From Bacteroidales bacterium (GTDB lineage: Bacteria; Bacteroidota; Bacteroidia; Bacteroidales; UBA3824), in assembly GCA_016286055.1 (NCBI GenBank), contig JAEERW010000018.1, forward strand, positions 1 through 49,810: a stretch of 49,810 bases of DNA, in the 5' to 3' direction. The notes beneath the pieces were generated by a model, which was not told the origin of the DNA, made no database searches, and saw only the letters and a list, made by a program, of their open reading frames with translations. The translations under genes and the position numbers were made by a program. This document shows positions 10,426 to 18,515 of the stretch, piece by piece (the stretch's first letter is position 1; every line of letters begins with the position of its first letter).

Positions 10426-11040
10426 ATGAAAATTTTTTGTATAGCTGGCAACTATCGCAAGCACAACGCTGAAATCGCTATGGACACGCCCGAAAAGCCT
10501 GTCTTCTTTATAAAACCCGAAACAGCGCTGCTGCGCAACAATTCGGATTTTTATTATCCCGACTTCTCACAACAGATAGAATATGAAACCGAAATTGTGC
10601 TGAAAATATGTAAGATGGGCAAATGTGTGAGTCCAAAGTTTGCTCACCGTTACTACGATGAAATTGGTATTGGATTGGATATCACCGCACGTGATTTGCA
10701 AAACGATGCTCGTGCCAAAGGGCTGCCGTGGTTTCTGAGCAAGGGGTTCGACGGGTCGGCACCTATTGCGCCTGTGTTTATTTCAAAAGATAAGTTAGGC
10801 GACTTGCGCAATATAGATTTCTCGCTTAAAATCAACGACAAAACCGTTCAACAAGGCAACACTGCCGATATGCTTTTCTCGTTCGACGAAATTGTGTCGT
10901 ATATCTCTCAGTTTGTGATGTTTAAGACTGGCGACCTAATATATACTGGCACTCCAGCAGGTGTTGGTCCGCTCCATATAGGAGATTTTTGTGAGGCTTT
11001 TATTGGGCAGGAGAAACTTCTGGAGATGCGGGTGCGATAG
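10426..11040 (+). CDS. Fumarylacetoacetate hydrolase (FAH) family protein
   Basis: The 204-residue protein has the compact FAH fold used by 2-hydroxyhepta-diene-dioate isomerases, acylpyruvases and oxaloacetate tautomerases. Metal ligands are visible as E-T-E in YETEIVLKI and a downstream D in GLDITARDLQ; TGTPAGVGPLHIGD near the C-terminus is the family signature. The start MKIFCIAGNY is typical of the family; an upstream non-ATG extension would begin inside the -7 box. Its 3' end overlaps the opposite-strand small membrane protein by 41 bp. The exact substrate is not predictable. Confidence 0.85.
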   Translation: MKIFCIAGNYRKHNAEIAMDTPEKPVFFIKPETALLRNNSDFYYPDFSQQIEYETEIVLKICKMGKCVSPKFAHRYYDEIGIGLDITARDLQNDARAKGLPWFLSKGFDGSAPIAPVFISKDKLGDLRNIDFSLKINDKTVQQGNTADMLFSFDEIVSYISQFVMFKTGDLIYTGTPAGVGPLHIGDFCEAFIGQEKLLEMRVR

Positions 11041-11284
11041 TGTCGGTTGCTACTGTTTCGTGCGCAGTGGTGTCGGGTGCTGCTTCGGGGTATGAGGTTG
11101 CTGCCGGAGTTTCATTATCTGGTTTTAAAACCTCTGTTTTTACAGTGTCGGGCGTAGATTGCGTGGGCGATACCATATTCTTAAACCCTTGTGGCATGTA
11201 TTTGAAAAAAAAGTATCCACCAATGGCGAACACCGACACGTATATAATTAGTTTTGTAACTAGTTTCATTCTTTTCTGTTTCAT
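11000..11284 (-). CDS. Small single-pass membrane protein with Pro/Thr-rich tail
   Basis: A 94-residue protein with a basic start (MKQKRMKLVTK), one membrane segment at about residues 10-27 (LIIYVSVFAIGGYFFFKY), then a low-complexity tail rich in Pro, Thr, Glu and Ala. I do not recognise the family. It follows the coiled-coil membrane gene by 13 bp on the same strand, so the two are probably one operon. The tail coding region overlaps the end of the FAH-family gene head-on. Real expression is plausible because of the operon context. Confidence 0.6.
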   Translation of the reverse strand: MKQKRMKLVTKLIIYVSVFAIGGYFFFKYMPQGFKNMVSPTQSTPDTVKTEVLKPDNETPAATSYPEAAPDTTAHETVATDTIAPASPEVSPAQ

Positions 11285-11297
11285 AGTAGCGGAGTTT

Positions 11298-12341
11298 TTA
11301 TTGGAAGATGTTTGTATAGTCGCGGGGAGCACCAGCGGGTATTTTTTCGCCTTGATTTCTGATAGCGGCGTCAATTTCGGCGGCGGTCATGTGTGTGATG
11401 TCGCCCTGAGGAAGACCCTTGTCGGCATTCTCTAAGTACGACAGCCCCTCTTTTTCCATCTTTTCGAGTTTTTCAATAAGTTCGTTGCCTTGCTGCTCAA
11501 ATGCTGCATTTTGCAGGTTCACGTTGTCGATAAAGTCGCCCGAAAGCTCTATGAATGTGTCCATTTCGCCAATCTTTGCGTAGATATCGTCGGCGAGAGC
11601 TTCGTTTGCCATATCAAACATCATCTTGCGGTCGGGGTCGCCGTTGATAATGTTCATAGCGTGTTTCATGGCAGAGTATCCAGTCATTATAGCAGCAGAT
11701 TCTTGTTTGCGCAGACGCACTTCGTTTTCGGTGTCTTGAATCAGGTAGGCGGTGCTGTTGTAAATTTTAGTAAGAACATTGTAAAGTACGTTCATTTTGT
11801 TTATCATGGTTTCGTACTTTGTGTTCAGCTCCTTTAAGCGTCCGTACTGACGGGTGTTGATAGCAACGAGTTCGTTACGGTTTTGCAGCTTGGCTTGACG
11901 GGCAATGCGGATTTTTTGATCCATTTCGTTGTTGTTTTGCTGCACTATGTTGCGGAGTTTTGATAGTTGCCCACGAAGTTTGGTTATGTTGGTGTTCATC
12001 TCTTCGCGGTTTTTCTTGAGGTATTCGATGTGCGATTCCAAAATTTTGATGGGATCCAACTGAACAAACCATCCAGTGATTTTGCGCATCAATCCTTTGA
12101 AAGCAAAACTTACCAACTTGCGAGCTCGAGCATCGGTAAGTATCAGAGCCACAGTGCCTAAAATTGCAAAAAGCCCCATTGTGGAAAGTGTCGTGTCGAA
12201 CATCGAACGCAGAAATTCCACTAACGGATTATGAAATATCCCTAATGCAGCCATACTTGCTAACAGTACTGCTCCACCTACCTTGCCTTCTGGTCTACTC
12301 CAAAAGGATTTTGGTCTATATTGCCTTTGTTTGTTATCCAT
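11298..12341 (-). CDS. Membrane-anchored coiled-coil protein, PspA-like in outline
   Basis: The 347-residue protein has two hydrophobic segments (about residues 18-36 and 46-64) followed by a long coiled coil at about 95-270 rich in Lys, Glu, Asn and Gln. The region after DPIKILESHIEYLKKN recalls the N-terminal pattern of PspA/IM30 proteins, but I would not assign it to that family without a profile search. The start MDNKQRQYRP was chosen because the upstream extension in this frame is A/T-rich intergenic DNA. It is divergent from the TPM-like gene and is followed by the small membrane protein. It may help organise or protect the inner membrane. Confidence 0.6.
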   Translation of the reverse strand: MDNKQRQYRPKSFWSRPEGKVGGAVLLASMAALGIFHNPLVEFLRSMFDTTLSTMGLFAILGTVALILTDARARKLVSFAFKGLMRKITGWFVQLDPIKILESHIEYLKKNREEMNTNITKLRGQLSKLRNIVQQNNNEMDQKIRIARQAKLQNRNELVAINTRQYGRLKELNTKYETMINKMNVLYNVLTKIYNSTAYLIQDTENEVRLRKQESAAIMTGYSAMKHAMNIINGDPDRKMMFDMANEALADDIYAKIGEMDTFIELSGDFIDNVNLQNAAFEQQGNELIEKLEKMEKEGLSYLENADKGLPQGDITHMTAAEIDAAIRNQGEKIPAGAPRDYTNIFQ

Positions 12342-12479
12342 CTTGTGGTTTAAAATTATGTCTACAAAATTATAAATTTTTTTTGCGCTTAAAAGCTGTA
12401 TTATGAAAAAAAAGTGTATATTTATAAAAAATTTTGACAACTGATTTTTAAACCTAATAGTTGAACATACAATTGAATC

Positions 12480-13103
12480 ATGAAAAGATTTGACGATAAG
12501 TTTCGCACCAAACTCTATGAGAGTGTGGCGGAGATTGAGAACAACTCTCAAGCCGAGGCCGTGGTTATAATAAAAAAATCTTCTGGACGATACACAGTTT
12601 ACTCTTTTGCCGCTGCGGCGCTGGTATGTTTTGTGTTGTTTTCGTTCTTTATGTTTGCGCCTATTGATTTCGACATCTATTTTATGTACGGCGTTTCGGT
12701 GTTGGTTTTTGGTGTTGTTTTGGCGTTGTTAACTTTTGTTCCCGACTTGCAACGTTTGGTGATTCCTAAAAAAACGCGCAGGAAAAATGCCGAGATATAT
12801 GCCCGTGCAATTTTTCAAAAGGGTATGATTTATAACACAATGGAACATACTGGTTTTTTGATATACTGCTCCGTTGCCGAAAAAGAGGCTGTGTTTATGC
12901 CCGACCACGCTATTACTTTGCTTTTTGACGATGCCGACATACAAAAACTCAACTCTTTGGTTAACAATATTTTCAAAGCGAAGGATGTGCCCTCCGAAAT
13001 TCTTCGTGTTATGCACGAGGCAGTGCCTGTGTTTGCAAAATATCTTCCTCACCGCGACGATGATATTAATGAGCTTCCTGATGACCTCGACGTGGATTTA
13101 TAG
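12480..13103 (+). CDS. TPM-domain-like membrane protein (YgcG/YdjH type)
   Basis: A 207-residue protein with a short cytoplasmic N-terminus, two membrane helices (about residues 41-62 and 67-88) and a C-terminal domain containing ARAIFQKGMIYNTMEHTGFL and IYCSVAEKEAVFMPD. This spacing resembles a TPM domain placed after a membrane hairpin, as in YgcG/YdjH-like proteins. The acidic tail (DDDINELPDDLDVDL) is unusual. The Tim44-like protein starts 39 bp downstream, so the two are probably cotranscribed. Confidence 0.7.
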   Translation: MKRFDDKFRTKLYESVAEIENNSQAEAVVIIKKSSGRYTVYSFAAAALVCFVLFSFFMFAPIDFDIYFMYGVSVLVFGVVLALLTFVPDLQRLVIPKKTRRKNAEIYARAIFQKGMIYNTMEHTGFLIYCSVAEKEAVFMPDHAITLLFDDADIQKLNSLVNNIFKAKDVPSEILRVMHEAVPVFAKYLPHRDDDINELPDDLDVDL

Positions 13104-13142
13104 TTACTATATATAATAAGGTGTAATTTTTTCTTATTGATT

Positions 13143-14669
13143 ATGAAAAATCTTTTTAAAAACCGATATATAATTCTGATACTCATAATATTAGCAGTAT
13201 CAGCCATTTTTTCGATACTCTTTCCCGAAAATGCCATTGCTCGTCCCGGTGGCGGACACGGCTACCACGGCGGAGGCGGTGGTGGCGGAGGCTATCATGG
13301 CGGCGGAAGCGGTGGCGGAGGCGGTGACGGTTTGGCTACTTTGGTTGTGTATTGTTTGATAAATTACCCTGTTCCCACGCTTATAGTCTTGGGAATATTG
13401 GCATTGATATATTTTATTTCAAATAAGAAAGGCGGAAGTGGCAATTCAGGTTTTTCTTCGGCGCCTACACGTAGCAATATTATGGCAAACTTGTCGCAGA
13501 GAGATGCTATGCTTGCTCGTTTAAAAACATACGACCCGAATTTCTCCACTCCGATATTCTTGGATTATGCTTCGTTGCTGTTTACTAAGATGCACCTTTA
13601 TATTGGTGGCGACAAGTTGACCGAGATTCTGCCGTTTTTTACCACTGCTCTCGAAAAATGGAACAACTATGATATTTCAGAAGTGGTGATAGGCTCTGCC
13701 GAAATTTCTTCGGTATCAAATGGTAGACAGAGCGATACCAATCAGCCTGTGACTAAAATAGTGGTGGAATTTCATGCCAACTATACCGCCAAAGCCAAGG
13801 CAAATGGAGCGGTATTCCGCTGCAACACTATAGAAAACTGGCAATTTGTGCGCAAAGTGGGAGTGGTTTCTCCTGAACCCGAAGGCATGGGCGTGCTAAG
13901 ATGTCCCTGCTGCGGTGCAAGTGCTGAATTTACCGATTCGGGCACATGTAAGCATTGTGGCAATTTGATTTCTAACACCGACAATGTTTGGTTGGTAAAT
14001 GCAGTTACAGTGGTATCTACCGAAAGAGTAAAAACTTCTGACGTAATTACTTATGCTGCTGAAGTAGGTACAAGCAACGCTACAATCTACGATAGCCATT
14101 TGCAAGAGCGGGCAGCCGAGTTTGCCCAATCGCACAACAATATGGGTTACAAAGATTTTGAACAGAATATTGCAGTTCCTTATTTCTTAGATATTTACAA
14201 ACTTTATTCAAATCTTCAGTGGAATCAGGCAAGGCATCTGCTTAGCGACCGTTTGTGGCAAAGTATGAACTATTGGATTCAATTCTGTCGCGACTACGGT
14301 TGCCGCAATGTGCTCGATAATGTTACTATTCAGAAAGTTAATGTTGTTAAATATGAAAGCGACCGTTTCTACGATTCTGTTACTGTAAGAATTTTTGCAT
14401 ATTGCTTCGACTATTACGCCGACAATTCAGGTAGAGTGATAGCCGGAAACAATCGTCAGGAACGTGTGTTTAGCGAATATTGGACATTTGTAAGCCGCAA
14501 AGGTGTAAGCCTTGAACAGAAATCTACATCTTGTTGCCCCAACTGTGGCGCACCAGCCGACCGCATGGGTCAAGCAGGAGTTTGTGGCTACTGCGGTTCA
14601 AAAATCACCGACGGTAATTTCTCTTGGGTTCTGTTCTCAATTACGCAAGATGAAGAGTACGAGGGATAA
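13143..14669 (+). CDS. Duplicated Tim44-like domain protein with two zinc ribbons
   Basis: A 508-residue protein: a signal-type N-terminus ending near AIARPGG, a Gly/His-rich linker (about residues 37-65) with repeated GGGG and YHGGG, one membrane helix (about 70-92), then two similar units. Each unit is a Tim44-like alpha/beta domain (about 120-255 and 325-460) followed by a zinc ribbon: CPCCG...CKHCG near 257-280 and CCPNCG...CGYCG near 465-488. Bacterial Tim44-like proteins of this type are poorly understood; B. subtilis YdjG, with zinc ribbons beside the TPM protein YdjH, is the closest parallel I know and acts with PspA. ATG at 13143 is preferred over TTG 6 bp upstream. Confidence 0.75.
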   Translation: MKNLFKNRYIILILIILAVSAIFSILFPENAIARPGGGHGYHGGGGGGGGYHGGGSGGGGGDGLATLVVYCLINYPVPTLIVLGILALIYFISNKKGGSGNSGFSSAPTRSNIMANLSQRDAMLARLKTYDPNFSTPIFLDYASLLFTKMHLYIGGDKLTEILPFFTTALEKWNNYDISEVVIGSAEISSVSNGRQSDTNQPVTKIVVEFHANYTAKAKANGAVFRCNTIENWQFVRKVGVVSPEPEGMGVLRCPCCGASAEFTDSGTCKHCGNLISNTDNVWLVNAVTVVSTERVKTSDVITYAAEVGTSNATIYDSHLQERAAEFAQSHNNMGYKDFEQNIAVPYFLDIYKLYSNLQWNQARHLLSDRLWQSMNYWIQFCRDYGCRNVLDNVTIQKVNVVKYESDRFYDSVTVRIFAYCFDYYADNSGRVIAGNNRQERVFSEYWTFVSRKGVSLEQKSTSCCPNCGAPADRMGQAGVCGYCGSKITDGNFSWVLFSITQDEEYEG

Positions 14670-14683
14670 CGCCAAACAACAGT

Positions 14684-16711
14684 TTAAACAATCTCTACAC
14701 CCAATACGGTGATGTCGTCGCGCTGGTCGCAGTCGCCTTTAAATCCGTTGAGGTCGTTTAGGATAAAATTCTTTTGCTGCTCCACGTCCATCTTTGCCGA
14801 GTTGCTAATGGCATCTAATAGTCGTTTGATGGTGTAGCGTTTGCGCTCGTAGTTGTTTTGGTCGCCGATGCCATCGGATGTCATATAAAGGCGGTCGCCT
14901 TTGAATACTTCTAAAGATTTATCGTTGAATGTTACCGACGATTCGCGGTTTCGGAATTTGCCACCGATACCTTTGCGCGAAGTTTTGTATGTTTCTATTT
15001 CACCAGTTTGTGAGTTGTAGCGGTGTATCGGAAATTTTGCTCCTTCGTAAGTAAGGCGGTATTTGCCGTTGCTGAATTTTTCTATTTTGCAGAAGATAGC
15101 CTCCATGCCGTCGTCGTTGTCGGTTTCCTCTTGACGGAGCATTTTGCGCACGTTGCGGTTTAGCTCGTCGAGAATTTCGGCAGGCGAGTGTATAAACTGC
15201 TGTTTGATAATCTGGTCTAAAAGGTTGATACCTATGAGGCTCATAAACGCACCCGGGACGCCGTGACCCGTACAGTCAATTACGCTTACAAAGTTTACCT
15301 CGCGCTCGTCGTATTTGATGGAGTGGAAATAGTAGAAGTCGCCGCTGACAATATCCTTAGGCATATAAATCACAAACGATTTGAACACTTTGTCGAGGTC
15401 GGCAGTGGTGGGAAGCATCGCTGTTTGAATTGTTTGAGCGTAACGGATGCTGCCGAGCGTGTTTTCTTTGCTGCGGCGTAGCGCCTCGTTGATTTGGCTG
15501 AGGTATACCGACTGACTTTCAAGCTCTTCTTTTTGGGCAAGGATTTCGGCGGTCTGCTCACAAAGTATGGTGTTTTGCTTTTTGTTGTTGGTGTAAAGGC
15601 GCATTATTACCGAAATAAGTATAATGGCGCCAACAAGTACCACTATAATAAAGAGTATGATATTGTGCTGGGTAGAAATGCGAGACCCCATGCTTTTTAC
15701 GTTGGCGTCTTGTTTTAGGAGCTTTTCGTCTAACTCTTTGGATGAATTGAGCTGTTTGTAGAGTCCATAGGCGTTTGTAGAGTCAATGGGTACAGTGGTA
15801 AGCTTTATTTCGCGGGGGACGGATTCTCCGTTGAGAATCTTGATAGCTGTTTCAATAGCCTCGTCGCTGCCGTTTGGGTAGAGGATGGTGGCGTCCATCT
15901 CTTTTTTGAAAACGGCGAGAATGCCTCCCTCTTCGGATGGAACGGCGTCGATACCGATGATAAATATCTTGTGGTTGATACCTTTTTCGCGGATGGCGCG
16001 GCTTGCACCGATAGCCATGTCGTCGTTGTGCGAGTATATGAGGGTGAACGAAGTGTCGGATTCCAAAAGCTGTTTCATTTTTTCGTAAGCCTCGTCGCCG
16101 CTAAAGTTGCAGTAAAGTTCGTGCACCTTGTTGAATTTTTTTCTGATAAACGACTTTTCGGCGATTGCATCGTTGAAACCTTTGCTGCGGTCTATTGTAG
16201 CAGAGGCGGTGCGCTGTCCGTACAGCTCTACAAAGTCAGTATTGTTGGTACATAGGTTTTCGGCAATTTTTGCAGCTTCCCAACCTATCATAATATTGTC
16301 GGCACCAATAAAGCAGTTGAACGACGAGTCGCCATTGGTTTTGCGGTCGATTTCTATAACAGGTATTCCTCTGTTGTGGATTTTAGTAAGCACGTCGGTG
16401 AGCGAGTCTACATCGTTAGGAGATACTAAAAGCAAGTCGATACCCATGTTGGCGAGCGAGTCTATGTCTAAAATCTGTTTTGCGCTGCTGTTTTCGGCGT
16501 TGGTAACGATAAGCTCAATGTTGCCTTCTTGAACTGCATTGGCTCTTAGGCGTCGGGTCATCTGCTTGCGCCATTGGGTATCGTCGGCACACTGAGAAAG
16601 CCCCACTTTGTATATTCTTTCCTCGCTTCCTGTGTTGCACATGAGTGCTGTAAGAGCTATAACTATCAAAAGTAAGGAGATGGCGGTTATTATAACTTTT
16701 TGTCTTCTCAT
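14684..16711 (-). CDS. Periplasmic sugar-binding-like sensor fused to SpoIIE/PP2C phosphatase
   Basis: 675 residues: an N-terminal membrane or signal segment (7-26), a periplasmic-binding domain of the ribose/galactose type (about 36-325; VSPNDVDSLTDVL and YSHNDDMAIGASRAI are characteristic), a membrane helix (about 353-375), a coiled-coil linker (about 380-425), then a SpoIIE-type PP2C phosphatase (about 440-675). Phosphatase metal-site signatures are SGDFYYF, DCTGHGVPGAFMS and YMTSDGIGDQ. The protein probably senses a small ligand outside the inner membrane and switches a cytoplasmic serine phosphatase, classically acting on anti-sigma-factor antagonists. No antagonist or sigma gene adjoins it. 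Confidence 0.85.
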   Translation of the reverse strand: MRRQKVIITAISLLLIVIALTALMCNTGSEERIYKVGLSQCADDTQWRKQMTRRLRANAVQEGNIELIVTNAENSSAKQILDIDSLANMGIDLLLVSPNDVDSLTDVLTKIHNRGIPVIEIDRKTNGDSSFNCFIGADNIMIGWEAAKIAENLCTNNTDFVELYGQRTASATIDRSKGFNDAIAEKSFIRKKFNKVHELYCNFSGDEAYEKMKQLLESDTSFTLIYSHNDDMAIGASRAIREKGINHKIFIIGIDAVPSEEGGILAVFKKEMDATILYPNGSDEAIETAIKILNGESVPREIKLTTVPIDSTNAYGLYKQLNSSKELDEKLLKQDANVKSMGSRISTQHNIILFIIVVLVGAIILISVIMRLYTNNKKQNTILCEQTAEILAQKEELESQSVYLSQINEALRRSKENTLGSIRYAQTIQTAMLPTTADLDKVFKSFVIYMPKDIVSGDFYYFHSIKYDEREVNFVSVIDCTGHGVPGAFMSLIGINLLDQIIKQQFIHSPAEILDELNRNVRKMLRQEETDNDDGMEAIFCKIEKFSNGKYRLTYEGAKFPIHRYNSQTGEIETYKTSRKGIGGKFRNRESSVTFNDKSLEVFKGDRLYMTSDGIGDQNNYERKRYTIKRLLDAISNSAKMDVEQQKNFILNDLNGFKGDCDQRDDITVLGVEIV

Positions 16712-16890
16712 ATTTTAGGTACTGTAAACACGTTTTTCCCCTCTTGCGTATATGCGTGGGAGGGTGACACTTTTCGGGTGTTAAATATCCGAAAAGTTTT
16801 TCTAATTTGCAAATATTTTTTGATATTTTTTTTTAAAATGTTATTTTATTTCTATATTTGTATAAAGAATTATTTTTAAGATTTATTCAA

Positions 16891-17004
16891 ATGAGACGTA
16901 TTTTAATTGCAGTTGTGATGGTGTTGGTATCCAAAGTTTCATCCGAGATAAAACATGTTTCGCCTCATGGGCCTAGATGGACAAACAGTACTTGTAATAA
17001 TTGA
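16891..17004 (+). pseudogene. Short signal-peptide-like reading frame, possible remnant of a lost exported protein
   Basis: ATG at 16891 opens 37 codons beginning MRRILIAVVMVLVSKVSSE, a good N-terminal signal segment, and stops at 17004. A -7-like TATATTTG lies 30 bp upstream. The frame runs into unrelated sequence, as if the rest of the gene were deleted when the segment next to glyA was rearranged. It could also be a genuine small membrane peptide. No homology is claimed. Confidence 0.35.
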
Positions 17005-17041
17005 AATTTTCTCGTTGATATCAATATTTGCTAATCGATAC

Positions 17042-17077
17042 AAAAAAACGCCGAAGATGGTTCTCCGGCGTTTTTTT
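17042..17077 (-). terminator. Intrinsic terminator of glyA, symmetric
   Basis: ACGCCG at 17048-17053 pairs with CGGCGT at 17066-17071, extended by AGA/TCT across one mismatch. A-run and T-run flank both sides, so it can end transcription from either strand. It lies 21 bp beyond the glyA stop codon. Confidence 0.85.
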
Positions 17078-17097
17078 ATTTTAGAATGTGTTTATGC

Positions 17098-18375
17098 TTA
17101 CTTATCCAAGGGGAAGCCAGCCATAAGTTCGTTTACTTGGGCTTTTACTTTGGCGATAACGTCATCGTTGGTGATGTTTTTGATAACGGTGTCGATAAAG
17201 TCTACAACTTGCAGAATTTCAGCCTCTTTGAGTCCGCGTGTGGTGATGGCTGCTGTGCCAAGACGTACGCCTGAGGTCTGGAATGCCGAGCGTGTATCCC
17301 ACGGAACCATATTCTTGTTGGCTGTGATGTCGGCTTTTTCGAGCGCGAGCTGAACTTCCTTACCAGTGATGTCGGGGAAGTTTTTGCGGAGGTCAACAAG
17401 CATTGAGTGGTTGTCGGTACCGTCGGAAAGAATCTTGTAGCCGCGGTTCATAAGTTCGTTTGCCATTACGCGTGCGTTGGTTTGAACCTGTTTAGCATAC
17501 TCTTTGAATTCGGGTGTGAGAGCCTCGCCGAATGCAACAGCCTTGGCAGCGATAACGTGCTCCAAAGGTCCGCCCTGAACGCCGGGGAACACTGCTGAAT
17601 CCAACAGCGACGACATTTTGCGGATAACGCCTTTGGTAGTGGTTTTGCCCCAGGGATTGTCGAAATCTTTGCCGAGGAGGATGATACCGCCACGAGGTCC
17701 GCGGAGGGTTTTATGTGTGGTAGATGTTACGATGTGAGCGTATTTCAACGGGTTTTTGAGGATGCCGGCAGCGATAAGACCTGCGGGGTGAGCCATATCG
17801 ATCATCATCAATGCTCCCACCTTGTCGGCAATAGCGCGCATACGTTCGTAGTCCCAATCGCGAGAGTAAGCCGAAGCACCACCGATGATAAGTTTCGGTT
17901 TGGTTTCGAGGGCAACTTTCTCCATTTGGTCGTAGTCGATAAGACCGGTTTCTTTGTTGATATTGTACGAAACGTGGTTGTAGAGCAAACCCGAAGAGTT
18001 AACGGGCGAACCGTGGCTGAGGTGACCGCCGTGATCGAGGTCTAAGCCCATAAAAGTGTCGCCGGGTTTCAAAACGGTCAAAAGCACAGCCATATTAGCC
18101 TGTGCGCCTGAGTGGGGTTGAACGTTTACCCATTCGGCGTCGTAAAGTTTTTTAAGACGTTCGATAGCGAGAGTTTCCATTTCGTCAACGAAGTGGCAGC
18201 CGCCGTAATAGCGGTGTCCGGGATATCCCTCGGCGTATTTGTTGGTTAGTACCGAACCCATTGCACGCATTACGTTGGCGCTTACAAAGTTTTCGGAAGC
18301 AATAAGCTCGATGCCGTTTTTCTGACGGCCGTATTCTTTCTCGATAATGTCGAATACTGCGTTGTCTTGTGCCAT
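17098..18375 (-). CDS. glyA: Serine hydroxymethyltransferase
   Basis: The 425-residue PLP enzyme interconverts serine and glycine while charging tetrahydrofolate with a one-carbon unit. Diagnostic segments are [10 protein letters not shown] (21-32), [15 protein letters not shown] (45-59), [10 protein letters not shown] (85-94), [10 protein letters not shown] (191-200) and the PLP-lysine motif [13 protein letters not shown] with K222. The length is normal for bacterial GlyA. The gene is alone on its strand, with its own promoter at 18408 and a strong terminator. Confidence 0.98.
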   Translation of the reverse strand: MAQDNAVFDIIEKEYGRQKNGIELIASENFVSANVMRAMGSVLTNKYAEGYPGHRYYGGCHFVDEMETLAIERLKKLYDAEWVNVQPHSGAQANMAVLLTVLKPGDTFMGLDLDHGGHLSHGSPVNSSGLLYNHVSYNINKETGLIDYDQMEKVALETKPKLIIGGASAYSRDWDYERMRAIADKVGALMMIDMAHPAGLIAAGILKNPLKYAHIVTSTTHKTLRGPRGGIILLGKDFDNPWGKTTTKGVIRKMSSLLDSAVFPGVQGGPLEHVIAAKAVAFGEALTPEFKEYAKQVQTNARVMANELMNRGYKILSDGTDNHSMLVDLRKNFPDITGKEVQLALEKADITANKNMVPWDTRSAFQTSGVRLGTAAITTRGLKEAEILQVVDFIDTVIKNITNDDVIAKVKAQVNELMAGFPLDK

Positions 18376-18407
18376 ATTTATTGATGTGAATATTTAAAAC
18401 AATGCCG

Positions 18408-18439
18408 CAAATTTAGAAAAATAGGTTTGTATAATCAAT
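18408..18439 (-). promoter_or_regulatory. Predicted promoter of glyA
   Basis: Read on the minus strand: ATTG (18439-18436), 20 bases, TAAATTTG (18415-18408). Both boxes and the spacing fit the Bacteroidota housekeeping consensus. Transcription would start near 18402, leaving a leader of about 27 nt before the ATG at 18375. Confidence 0.75.
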
Positions 18440-18515
18440 TTTTATAAAAATAATTTTTTGTTAATATAATGTTGGCGTAATAAGTTTTAATTTGCAACCG
18501 ACAAGCAATCATGAA

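Larger units (their letters stand above)
16712..17097. other. Intergenic stretch between the SpoIIE sensor and glyA
   Basis: It holds upstream DNA of the leftward SpoIIE gene, a plus-strand TATATTTG box at 16853-16860 that fits a -7 element with no good -33 box, a 37-codon reading frame at 16891, and the glyA terminator at 17042. I see no complete gene or RNA in it. Confidence 0.5.

Noticed and set aside
16955-17353. 132-codon plus-strand frame antisense to glyA
   Set aside because: Most of it is a shadow of glyA and it runs through the terminator hairpin.
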